Shown: in pieces, positions 1 to 10,264 of the stretch
Numbering within the stretch: the stretch's first letter is position 1
Layout of the letters: each line of letters starts with the position of its first letter
Source of the DNA: Filobasidium wieringae
Lineage: Eukaryota; Basidiomycota; Tremellomycetes; Filobasidiales; Filobasidiaceae
Assembly: GCA_001600055.1 (NCBI GenBank)
Contig: BCIV01000001.1
Span: 186,001 to 250,000 of the forward strand
Reading direction: 5' to 3'
DNA length: 64,000 nucleotides
Translations under genes and position numbers: made by a program
The notes under the pieces: generated by a model
Told to the model about the DNA's origin: nothing
The model's database searches: none
What the model saw: only the letters and a program-made list of their open reading frames with translations

Positions 1-219
1 CTCAATCCGACATCGTTTCCCGGAGTAAGTGTAGTCCCCAAGCACTATGTGAAAGGACGAGAGCGTCATTACGTGAAAATGGTACAAGCGAAGCGAACCG
101 GGACATACATATTCGGGATTGGTCTCGGCTTGAAGGAGGAATGCGTCAGCTCGTTTGAGAGGACTGGCTGAGGTAGCTAGAGCGAAAAGGATGGTGGAAA
201 GGGCGGTTACTGTGAACAT
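1..219 (-). CDS. secreted ricin-B-type lectin-domain protein, 5' part only (cut by window edge)
   Basis: The start codon is at 217-219. The first exon encodes a signal peptide (MFTVTALSTILFALATSAS) followed by a Lys-Arg site (PLKRADAFLLQ). An intron with GTATGT...CATAG leads to a second exon reading CLGTTLTPGNDVGL, which runs off the left edge. The opening of the mature part (Cys-Leu-Gly-Thr, then a Gly-x-x-Val turn) matches the first repeat of the neighbouring gene at 799-2316, which is clearly a ricin-B (beta-trefoil) lectin domain. The two are tandem paralogues on the same strand. Such domains bind sugars outside the cell. No catalytic or toxin domain is visible, and the family call rests mainly on the paralogue because so little of this copy is present. 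Confidence 0.6.
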   Translation of the reverse strand, partial: MFTVTALSTILFALATSASPLKRADAFLLQAETNPEYVCPGSLRLYHFHVMTLSSFHIVLGDYTYSGKRCRIE

Positions 220-798
220 GATGTGATCGTATGACATAGGAATGTGATTGCGAGGTGGATGTGAACAGGACAGTGGGAGATGACAGCCTGAGCGTGTTAT
301 ATAGCTTGATTCGGAGAGATGAATATGCTCGACACAGCTTTTGATGGTGATCTCAGCGACACAGCTTTTGCGATTGTCAACTGAGCAGACGAGGTCAACA
401 GATCAAGAAACGTGTCATCCTGTAGAAATCACGATCATCCGCTCGGACGGGTCATCTGACATGCGTCCCAAAAGAACAACATGACACACTTCGGATCCGC
501 GGTCATCGAACACATCCTCATTCTCGCGTGGGATGGAACGGGCCGGCTCTCGGAACCAAACGGTTCGCCCTCGTCCAGTCATGCCCAGCCCAGAGTATCC
601 CGAGATCTCTACACAGCACCCAACAGCTGGGACCAACTCAAGGCTAAACCACAGCTAGTTGTAATTTCCAGGTGTTTTCCACGTCGGAATGAACGGTAAT
701 TTTAGGGGAATTGTTTCTGAATATAGGTTACAATGCAATTGGATCAATCTTATCACAACAGATGCCTGTTTCGATCATTCGGTTCAACGACAAGCCAT
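220..798. promoter_or_regulatory. intergenic: upstream region of the first lectin gene
   Basis: This stretch lies between the start of the first lectin gene and the stop of the second. It holds the TATA-like box listed separately at 296-304. I see no other gene; the short open frames around 415-700 show no family resemblance. Confidence 0.5.
296..304 (-). promoter_or_regulatory. TATA box of the first lectin gene
   Basis: CTATATAAC on the minus strand lies about 80 bp upstream of the start codon. The same sequence (CTATATAACA including one flanking base) is found about 90 bp upstream of the neighbouring paralogue at 2405-2413. This conservation supports a working core promoter at both genes. 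Confidence 0.55.
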
Positions 799-2316
799 TT
801 ACGAGGTGAATCGCTACCAACAGATGTAAATGGTATCAGTACTCCTGTACATATAGTTCCAATCACAAGTCGAGTCTTACCTGTTGAGGATCGTCGCCAC
901 AAGTCCACCATTGTACAATCGTCGCGTCCCCCGCTTTCAAATCCAGACACATCGCTGAAAGACGCAGAGAAGGAATATGATGAGCTGGCGGGTAAGGTAA
1001 AGTAAAGAGGATTGCACTCACTTCCACCAAGGATGGCGATATGATCATCTCCTTCACCCGTATAGTACAACTTCTGGTTTGTCTGCTGATCATCACTGAT
1101 AGACATGGCAGAAGAAAAGTAGACTCGGATCAGTTCTTTCCGTCACATTCCTTTCCCCCGCAATAAAACTTACCAGTCATTGAAGTAGGCTTCCTGCCCG
1201 TCCGTAGTGTCCGAACCGTAATCCAGGCAGAGCTCAGCACCAAGGGAATTGACGGCCTTGACGACGGTCTCCCCTCGGTTGATATAGAATCTAGAGTTCT
1301 CATCCGTCACGGTGGAACAGCTTTGACTGTTTGAGACGTAGGAGCCGATTTTCGACAGAGATTCGAGATTCAGTTAAGATGAATTGAGCAAGTCAGCCGT
1401 TGAAGATCGGGGACGTACACACGAGGAGATTGACCCCTGTTCAACCCACCGAACAGGCATAGACTGTTATCCCCATCGAAACGAAGTTCTTGTCCATCCT
1501 GAGAAGGCTCGGGGTTAGAGCCAACGGGGGCTAACGTCCACCCCTGAACCGCAGGGTTGGAAAGGGAAGGTTGACCGCATTTGATCATTCCTGGTGAACA
1601 CTTGAACCGACCGCAGCCCTGGCCAGCGAGATCGATACAGGTCGTCTGGTCCGTGAGCGCGATATGGTCGTCATCTGAAGGATAGGGTAGTAGGGAGGTC
1701 AAAAGGGTCGCAAATAGCTATCGCGGAATGAGGCGTACCGGTATAGTAAAATCTAGGGAATGCGATAAGATTGAGACGTTGATTAGTTCTCGCTCGAGAA
1801 GAAGTGATTCGATAGTCTAGATTGTACTTACCTCTGTGAAGCTGATCCATCACAATTAGCCCAGCTGATAGGCCCGGTACTATCTAGGGCTAAACGATAC
1901 AAACCCCTCTTGTCAATTTACACATCCATCCTCCCTCGTCCATACCGAAGGGGACCTACGAGTGCCCGCATCGATACACCAGTCCGTCCCGCTCAATCTG
2001 ATACCTCCATCATTATTCCCCTTGGAAATCTCGAATGTACCGTAGAATGCCCCGTTATTACCATCAGCCCAGGCGCAGTCAAGGTTGACTATTTGGACAC
2101 CTGGACCTGGCGGGATCTGAGTTCCTAGACACTGTGGTACAATGAAACAAACTCGATGAGTAAGGGAAAGACGATGTGATGAGGGAAAAGACTGACGTAT
2201 TGACCATTACTTTCGCTTTGTAGGAGGAAAGCGTCTGCCCGCTTCGCAGGGGATGCAGAGGTAGCTAGGCCCAGGAGGATGGAGGAAAGTACGGTTGCGG
2301 TGAAAATCTTGTTTAT
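799..2316 (-). CDS. secreted protein with two ricin-B-type lectin (beta-trefoil) domains; start codon appears lost
   Basis: About seven exons encode a signal peptide (IFTATVLSSILLGLATSAS), a Lys-Arg site, and two ricin-B-like repeats. The first has CLGTQIPPG, GTDWCIDAG and GPISWANCDG; the second has CLDYG, MCLDLKAGDA, QWWTCGDD and ends PQQRFTS before a TAA at 799-801. QxW- and CxD-type motifs mark the trefoil fold. The protein is expected outside the cell and binds glycans. The first exon has no ATG: the frame opens after a TAA with ATA-AAC-AAG-ATT-TTC, where the paralogue has ATG-TTC. No ATG in any frame lies between the TATA box and the signal peptide. It may therefore be a start-loss pseudogene, use non-AUG initiation, or carry a base error. 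There is no ricin A-chain-like domain, so this is not a ricin-type toxin. Confidence 0.6.
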
Positions 2317-2404
2317 GACTTCGAACCTTTATGTTGTTGTTATTATGATGAAGTGTAGAGACGTAACAATGAGGTTTGGGTTGTAAAGAGCTCGTTGCGG
2401 TCCT

Positions 2405-2413
2405 GTTATATAG
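2405..2413 (-). promoter_or_regulatory. TATA box of the second lectin gene
   Basis: CTATATAAC on the minus strand, identical to the box at 296-304, lies about 90 bp upstream of the signal-peptide coding start. Confidence 0.5.
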
Positions 2414-3310
2414 TTCTAACGTGATGTATTTGGCACAGCTCGAACACAGCTTTGAAGAAAGTCGGGAATTCAAGTAAGAGCTAGCCAAAACAAAGGAGGT
2501 AAGGACTCAGGACCTCGGGACAAAGTCATCAGTCTTGGTCCCAAAGTAGAATCACAACGATCACATGACGCGCTCATATTCAACATGTGAGACATCATAC
2601 CTTCTACGCTAGTCTCGCCCAGATCTGAAGCTTGAAGCGCTCTTCGGGCTTTGCTCGGGCAGCGTACGCGGGGAAAGGGTCGTATGCAGATCCGTTCCAC
2701 CGCATCGGATCTCAGTCAGCCACTCTGTGACACAAGCATCGGAGATCTCGAACTATGTCAAACGGCACAGCAATCGATTAAGCCTCGTGTACAGGAACTT
2801 TCAGGAGATCGGTGCAATGTCCGGAGCTGACCGATATGGTCACGCGAATTCCATGTAACATGTAAAACATCCGTTCACTTGATCCCGTTTGGATAACCGC
2901 TCTACCTCGAATATGCACAATGACGTCTTGAGATCCCGGGAAGAGCCTAACAAGCGTTTATTACCGCCTTGAAATGGGTAACGAATCGAGATATCATTTC
3001 GACTTGATCACATTTTATATACATACATTCCAGTCGAGCATACCATTCTGTTTCACGTCATTCGAGTCAAATACAGGAGACAATCGGAAGAGCGGGAGAT
3101 TTCCATTCGTTCGTAAAATCAGATATCCTTGTCAAACGTATATCTTGTTCAAGGGTCTCTTCGTTTCCAGCGTTTCCAGCTCAAGACAAAGCCACGTGGT
3201 CTAAACCACGCCGGACGGGTCGTAATACCACGTAGTCAAAGCGATAAGGGCGCTGCATTGCAAGGTGTATCAGACGTTTTCTTATTAAGTCAAGATGTCG
3301 GCGTCACTCA
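2414..3310. other. intergenic, no gene seen
   Basis: This region lies between the second lectin gene and the 3' end of the calcium exchanger. The only motif noticed is a CACGTG hexamer at 3193-3198. The open frames here are short and unconserved in appearance. Confidence 0.4.
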
Positions 3311-6056
3311 CTAAGACATGATCAGGATATAACCTTGAGCCCAGTTTGTCCTTCCTTGACCGATCGCGAAATTGACCAAGATGAGGGAGATGGCCAAAGT
3401 GATCCTAAACGCGCGCCGTAAAAGTTCACAATGTCAGCAACGTTTGAGGAGATAGCAAGGGGAGAAGTACGCTTACGTTTCGAAAGTATCGAAAAAGAGA
3501 GACATGGGTTGTCCGATGGCCCATCCGATCAAGACCAGTAGAGGAAGGAGACCTAAGGCTACTTGGATGGAACTTCCGATCTGTTATCGTATGAAAGGTT
3601 AGAGGGTTATCGATACAGCAGAATGGTACGTGGGCTTACAGCAATACTAAGGGATAGGTCTAGTTTGTCCTTGACCGAGACCGTCACCGCACAAACGTGT
3701 TCTACACTGTTACCTATCATTATGGAAGAACGAGACAGTTCAGTTTGACCGTCCGTGCAAGATGGTTCACATTGGGAAACTACTCACCGACTAGAGGCAA
3801 CAGAATCAGACCAACAAATTCCGAGCTGACCGAAGTCGTCTCGGTCAACCCATTGATGCTGTCCAACAAGAACTCGGCGGTGACTCCTGTAAGAGCGGTG
3901 ACACCCAGCAACAACCCGAAAGCCCACAAAGCCTTGATCTTGGGGACTTCATCTTCCTCTTCATCCTTCTCGGATTTGGAACGAGCGGAAGTGGGAGTCT
4001 CTGCACGTCCAGCGGGAAGTCCAAGTTCAGGATCGAGGGAAGTACTCTCCCCGACGTTGTGTTCTAGAGGTACGATCGTATCCCTCGTAGTGGTAGGAGT
4101 CAATCCACCCGCATCGGAGTTGGAGGAAGAACTACTGGAGGATCCTCGAGAGCGGATGGAGTCTAACCAGCTGGAGATGGGTAAGACCTTTTCGTGAGTA
4201 GGATGAGGCGCGCCTGGCTCGAGATGAGGCCGCTTGATGGCCATTGGCCTTCTTTTGAAAAGATAAGCATGGGCTGTAGAAGAGGTTGCACGTCAGTTCC
4301 ATCGCGATAGCATGCTCTTCTTGCGATTTGTACTCACTGTAAAGCTGGAAGACCAGATAGACACCATAAGTCGAGAGCAGCATGAAACTGATTCCTCTCG
4401 AGATCGACAACAAGCTCCTCTCCTGTTGGCTACTCAGATCCGTGATCTCTCCGATACGGTTGTTACGGGAAGAGGATAGCGAGTTGACACTGAATTGGTA
4501 GGCGGCGGGAAGGACCAACGCGCACATCTAGATGATCCCGGAATCAGTGTCAAACGCGAGCAAGATTAAGATCTTGACGATGATGTGTTTACTCACAGAG
4601 ATACCCAGAAGGGATATTTGAAGCTGAGAGGCGGAAACGGCGTAGATTTGTTCGTGGAATCGAAGTCCTCCCGCAAAGAAACAACATCTATCGTAACAAC
4701 GAAGAATCAGTATCATCAATCCACGCCACTGACTTGAGGTTGAGCTTACCCAAGAACCAGTAGAGTGTTACTCAAGATCGAACCGATCATACTAGCCTGA
4801 ACCAGTCCGATTTCTCCTTTAACGAGTGCCAATATCGAAATCAAGAGTTCGACGGCATTTCCGAAAGTGGCGTTCAACAATCCTCCCAGAGCGTCTCCCA
4901 TTCGAAGGGCAAGCTGTTCAGTGGCGAATGATAACAGGGAGGCAAGAGGGATGACAGCGATGAATGTGAAGACGAAGACGATCACATCCGATTGATGGCT
5001 GAAATGAAGAGCCCAGGCGACCGGAATGATAGGGATCAAGTAGTTGATGTAAGAAGCTGGATTGTATGATCAACTCGATCTTAGCAAGACGTTCGCGACG
5101 ATGCAGAACAGGATGTCGTAACTCACACTTGACGGTATTCTTCAAACTCTCGCTCCAAGTAGGATCCACTCCCAACTTCCTATCAGGAGTGAAGATCTCC
5201 TTGATGTGAGTCGGAGGTCTCATAGGACCGATATCTCTCAGAGTAGCACCCTGTTCCTCTTCAGTAAGGACCGGGGCAGGAGCGGCGTGCACATGGATGT
5301 TATTAGCATTGGGAACGTAAAGGGTTGGAGCGGCTTTAGGTTGAGCGTCAAGGAAATGAGCGTGCAAGGGTTGGGTGGAACGAGTGTAACCGCTGGATGA
5401 GGTTGATCGGACGGGGACGACGATGGTTTCCCCAGCTGATACAATGAAAAGATGATGTTATCAGTAAGTCTGTCCAGTCAGAGTTGGGCAAAGGAAAGCA
5501 AGATGACGCGATACTGACTGCCTTTCTCCGAAACCAAATCTAATTCACTCCAACTACCCTGACCCATCTCGATATTGTTTCCAGGTCCGTTTCGTTTCCT
5601 GAACCTCGCTGCAACCCCGAGGATCGACTTCAACGGGGCCGACCCCTTTTCCATATCCACACGTCCGGACCCGTCCTGGTCAGCTCGGCTGTGTTTTTCA
5701 GTGTCGATCGATTCATTGTGGGAAGCCTGATGAGCGTAGTCGTTACGCTGGATGGAGTGGACATGTTGATGTCCGATAGGTTGCGCGCGGGTGGCGGGGG
5801 AGATGGTCTCTCGAGCGTGATGAGAGGTCCTCTCGTTCTTGTCGACGATGGGCGAGTCGCTCACGGCCTGTTCATCGATCGTCTGTTCTTGTGTAGCGTA
5901 CGAAGCCGCTGCGTCGTGTAGATGTCCTTGTCGCTGTGATGCGTCGTGTTGTGGAGAGCTATGTGGTTCTTCGCTGTGGTGGTCTGATAGTTGATTACGA
6001 CGAAAGGGTCGTATATCAGGTTCAGGTTCTTGTTCTGGGATGATAACTTGGACCAT
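3311..6056 (-). CDS. VCX1: vacuolar Ca2+/H+ exchanger (CaCA/CAX family)
   Basis: This antiporter moves cytosolic Ca2+ into the vacuole in exchange for H+. The protein has a long disordered, His/Ser/Asp-rich N-terminus, then the membrane core. The first CaCA repeat reads [20 protein letters not shown] with the key Glu in GNAVE, followed by [19 protein letters not shown] cytosolic acidic loop ([20 protein letters not shown]) separates it from the second repeat, where GNSVEH is rebuilt across a splice junction near 3720 and is followed by [17 protein letters not shown] and [14 protein letters not shown]. It ends [11 protein letters not shown]. The start chosen is the Met of MVQVIIPEQ at 6056; an in-frame upstream Met is possible. 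It is divergent from FAP7. The two alpha repeats and their order make the call firm. Confidence 0.9.
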
Positions 6057-6827
6057 CGACTTGTGGGTGACTGTAGATGTGTACGGTGTCTGTATGAACA
6101 GATGTGGTAAATGGAACAAGGAGTCTAGCTGCTTGTCGATTCGTGAGTGGATAGGAAGAGAGATCGAGACAGGCAAGAGGGAGGGATGCGATTATGAAAT
6201 GCGAGCGGTTGATATAAGCCACGGTGGTTTGACTGTGTGTCCATCAGAATGCGCCGTGTGTCATGTGGCGAGAATCAACAGATCGTGCAATCGTAGGGGA
6301 ATAGCGCAAACGCTTCGTCATATCCCATCACGCCAAGTCGACTTGGCACGGTCATCTCCTGCGCAGGCGTAAATCGCCCTCTAGGACTTGCTAGCAAACG
6401 TGCTAAAACACGTCAATAAATCCCCTTCTTTTCTCGCAGCGCTGATGGCGTCGGGGGATCCTGATAACCATATAGGGCATTACCTGTCACCGCCTCAGCC
6501 TTCATATTCCGGGGAACAATCGAGGGCACTCGAGCGTTGAACGTGTCAGAACGCAAGAATCGCCTCTTATCAGTCGCTGCGCTACCCCATATGCCGGTCG
6601 AGCGGTTTCAGATCCTTGGCATCGCGTCTGACCGAAGGGCACGGACACAGCAAACAAGATCAATGTCCGCCTGAAAGAGCTGCCTCACGTGATCTGCAAC
6701 CCATATTATCGATTGAAGTACCTTGAGACGTCCATGCACATTCGTCACTTCCGAAAAGCCTTGTCCAGTCCCAGAGCAACTTGATTACACATCCCTACAT
6801 ACAGAAATCTTGAGCCGACCATCTATC
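6057..6827. promoter_or_regulatory. divergent promoter region VCX1/FAP7
   Basis: About 770 bp between two divergent genes. It contains a CACGTG E-box at 6686-6691, some 140 bp from the FAP7 start. No convincing coding region is visible. Confidence 0.4.
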
Positions 6828-7569
6828 ATGACAACTCATCACCCACGAAACCATCCTGTAATCCTCATGACCGGAACCCCCGGAACCGGCAAATCCACTC
6901 ACGCTCAATTATTAGCCTCTTCCTCTTCGTCGGGGACGGAATTCGTCCACATAAATGTCAGCGATTTGGTCAAAGAGAAAGGATTCCATGAGGAATGGGA
7001 CGAAGAGTGGAAAACATGGGTGATCGATGAGGATAAAGTTCGTCTGTTCGCTACCTGTTCTATAGAGGTTGGCTAAAACGTTGAATCTATAGTTGTTGGA
7101 TTACATGGAGCCTATAATAAATCCTCCCGAAGGCCCAGCAGCGACTGGTTATATCATCGAGCATCATTCACCATCCTTGTTCCCCGAGCGATGGATCGAT
7201 TTATGTATAGTGTTTACGTGCGACAATGAGGTCTTATATCGACGGTTAGAAGAAAGGTAGGTCTCCTCGTCTCCTTCCATATGACACATTTCCTTCGTAT
7301 TGACCACCTACCTATCGATTTGCACCAGATCGTACGCCCCCAACAAGATAAGCGAAAACGTTACGGCCGAAATCCTTCAAACGATCCTCCAAGAAGCACA
7401 AGAATCCTACCGACCTGAACTGGTCGTCCCTTTGACCTCTGAGACTAGCGACGAGATGGGAAATAACATCGAGCGGATAGGGCAATGGGTCGAAGGCTGG
7501 AAGAGGGATGGTGCGGGGGAAGGGCATGTGGGTGCGCAGGCGGAGGGGGAAGAGAGTGAGGAGGAATGA
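6828..7569 (+). CDS. FAP7: nuclear adenylate kinase isoenzyme 6 / ribosome assembly ATPase
   Basis: FAP7/AK6 is a small P-loop NTPase needed for late cleavage of 20S pre-rRNA during 40S ribosome maturation. Three exons (6828-7037, 7093-7256, 7329-7569) give 204 residues with phases that sum correctly. The Walker A loop is GTPGTGKST close to the N-terminus. It is followed by NVSDLVKEKGFHEEWDEEW and the NMP-binding and Walker-B-like parts VIDEDKLLDYMEP and YIIEHHSPSLFPERW. The lid/adenine part is VFTCDNEVLYRRLEERSY and the acidic tail ends EGEESEEE. The Met at 6828 was preferred to an upstream in-frame Met because family members start a few residues before the P-loop. Confidence 0.92.
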
Positions 7570-8070
7570 GCGGTTTGGATGGCGATTCCGAGCGGTTTGG
7601 TTACGATTAGATATCGATATAATGCTGCGAAAGCTGGGACTACAGAACTGCCAATGGTTGCGCCGGTCATGACCCTAGCGAGAAACTCGGATGGGAGGAC
7701 ACTCTCGTATTGAGCGTTCTCCTTCATGTCTGATCATCGCCGCCCTCTTCTGTCTTGACCGGAGACTGACTTCGATTCGGATCTGTTTGGGGACGATACG
7801 GCAGTGTCAAAGGCTGCGGGGATTTGTAGACTGCAAGGAGAGCTAAGGCTGTTGAAACGGAAGTAGCTGTTCAAGTCATGATCATGGAAATGCGGGTATG
7901 CATGTATGCATTCTCATCATCGACGTTAGGCCAGGAGATCACGGACTATGATATCGACAACGTAGCATGTCTCATTTGAGACGTCTATCCCCTAGCCCAA
8001 CCATCTTCAGCTCTTAGACGAGCCCGAACGAGAAAATACACTTATACCACGACAGACTGATTTCCTCAAG
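7570..8070. other. intergenic, nothing recognised
   Basis: This is the 3' flank of FAP7 and upstream region of the HAD phosphatase. No conserved frame, repeat or RNA gene is visible. Confidence 0.4.
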
Positions 8071-9481
8071 ATGTCCGCGTTCCCGAAAATAGAATACTGT
8101 CTGTTCGATATGGATGGTCTCCTCAGTGAGTATGTTAGCGATACTGAAGAACATACGTATGCTAATCTTCGAAATGTTGTCCCTTTTGGATAGTGTAAGA
8201 ATAACTACCTCGATGAGCTGGTCGAGGTGTTGATCGGAGACTTGATTTGCGATCTATGACTACGATGTTGATTGATAATCTAGCGATACAGAGGTGAGAA
8301 CATCGTTCTGTTTGTGTTTGTCAAGCAGTACTTTCGTTGACGCAATACTAATTTGTTTCGTAGAGGATATACACCGATGTCACCAGTGAGTTGATGTGGT
8401 TGAGCAGACCCGTCCTGACAATTACTGATCAACCTTACCCGATATCAATCAGATGTGATCCTCAACCGGCATGGAAAGTCCCTAACATGGGATATCAAAT
8501 CCAAAGTAATGGGAACTCGTAAGCTTTGTCCCGTGGCGATGACCAATCGAATATCAACCATGCACGTACAGCGTTCGAAACTTCATCCAAAATCACTTTG
8601 GCATCTTATGGCCTGACCGATGTGATCCCCTTGGAAGAATACATGAAGGAGCATAACGAGCTCAAGGACATTGCTTTCAGAAAGGTCTTGCCTATGCAAG
8701 GGGCTCTGGAGCTTGTCGTTCATCTAGTTAGTCGATAACGAAATCCTCTTCTTTGGTTTGGGCTGAGAACTGATCACGTTAACGTTCAGCACAAACATGG
8801 GGTTCCTATCGCCGTTGCGACCGGTTCATCCAAAGCGATGTTCGATGTGAAAACCGTGCGTCTCTCTCGTGACGAGTACTGATTTTGTATTGATCCTGAT
8901 ATTCCAATATACAGAGCCATCTGCCTCATCTCTTCAAACTCTTCCCGGCTGATGCTATCGTGACGGCCGACTCGGCCGAATTGAAACCAGGTCGGGGCAA
9001 GCCTTGCCCGGATGTATGTCTTCGAGTTGAGCGATTTCGAGTATAGGTCTTTTCGGCTGACCCTATTCTTCGCTCAAGGTGTTCTTGGCTGCCGCTCGTC
9101 GACTAGGTGAGCAGTCCAGCAGAGCCAGATGAGGAACGATGCTGATCACGAACGTATTGCAATTCTAGGCCGGAAGGTAGGATCCGATGAAGAACCTGTA
9201 AATGAGGAGGAGCGAATCGAGCGTAGCAAAGCGCTCGTTTTCGAAGATGCCGTTCTCGTGAGTGGTCTTCTCCACGATCAGACGCAGGATGTCTGACCGT
9301 ACCGTATTCTTCACCACAGGGGGCTCAAGCTGGTATTCGAGCGGGCATGAACGTCGTCTGGGTTCCAGACGGTGAGCTCAAAGCGCTCGATCCGGAAGCT
9401 ACTCATGGAGCCAAGGTGGTGGTCGAGCACTTGGGACAGTTCAAGTGTGAAGATTGGGGGTTACCAGCGATGGAGGCTTGA
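8071..9481 (+). CDS. HAD-superfamily phosphatase, GS1/HDHD1 (pseudouridine-5'-phosphatase)-like
   Basis: This is a cytosolic HAD hydrolase of subfamily I. Motif I is FDMDGLL...DTE (catalytic Asp pair), followed by RIYTDVTNVILNRHGKSLTWD. The cap region reads LPMQGALELVVHL, motif II is VPIAVATGSSKAMF, motif III is ELKPGRGKPCPDVFLAAARRLG, and motif IV is LVFEDAVLGAQAGIRAGM. The C-terminus VWVPDG...DWGLPAMEA is typical of the GS1/GPP-like group acting on small sugar or nucleoside phosphates; the exact substrate cannot be told from sequence. About eleven exons. The splicing just after DGLL is odd: either a 1-nt exon at 8194 or a cryptic GTATGT donor at 8130 must be used (see findings). Confidence 0.85.
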
Positions 9482-10264
9482 TTTGTACGGCATGGTCTCG
9501 AGTGGAACGCTCATTCGCATGACGATATGTGAGAGATGTGCCCCACGGAACACTTTCTCTTGAAATTCCTTTGACCATATTGTCAAAATGTCGGGAGGAA
9601 AAGATTCTCGATTGCAGCGCAAGACCGGACAGCGGTTGAGACGTCAATCCTTCAACAAACCCTATCCATCTCGACACCAACAACGATTCCGAGGCTCCGC
9701 ACGCAGAGGATGAAAATGAGAAGAAGCAGGATGAGAAAGGGGACGATGCCAATGACGTGCACAGTGACACTGTTGGAAGCGATTGGTGTCAAATCATGAC
9801 GTCGGTGGTTACATTGACGGTTTGGATGTATCGGAATGGTAATCATTTGACTTTGTGAACGTCAAGAGTGGCGAGATGGATGGCTTGTAACTATGGAACG
9901 TCAAAGGCGTTGAGGCGATGTGAGGCGCCAACCAAGATCAACACCCCTATTGAGTTGTAACGATTGGCGTCGCTACTGTCTGTTCTCAAGGCAGATGCAC
10001 TTCTAAAGAGGATCACGGACTCGTAATTTACTACCAGAACGGTGCCTACCCCTCTGTCAGAAATGTATTCCTCATATCGAATTGAATCTATCGCATCGAT
10101 CGTCCCCTTGCGTCTCTCGATACATGGGATGTATGAGAGATTCCAAACTGCCCACATCGCTTTTCCTTGACCTCTCAAATGACTGCAAACGAATCGAATT
10201 GACGTGACAGACGACATGTTCCCAAATACAACGTTCACCCGTACGAACCACGAGCCAGGCGGCT
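9482..10264. other. intergenic between convergent genes; one doubtful basic ORF
   Basis: This lies between the 3' ends of the HAD phosphatase and RAM1. A 41-codon basic frame begins with ATG at about 9582 (MSGGKDSRLQRKTGQRLRR) and could splice to an acidic Lys/Glu-rich stretch near 9690, but I recognise no family and do not call a gene. Confidence 0.3.

Noticed and set aside
799..2316. Ricin-type toxin
   Set aside because: Only the B-type sugar-binding repeats are present; there is no ribosome-inactivating A-chain-like domain.
3697..4197. Open frame of 166 codons antisense to VCX1
   Set aside because: It is the complement of the exchanger's acidic loop and following helices; the minus-strand frame carries the conserved CaCA sequence.
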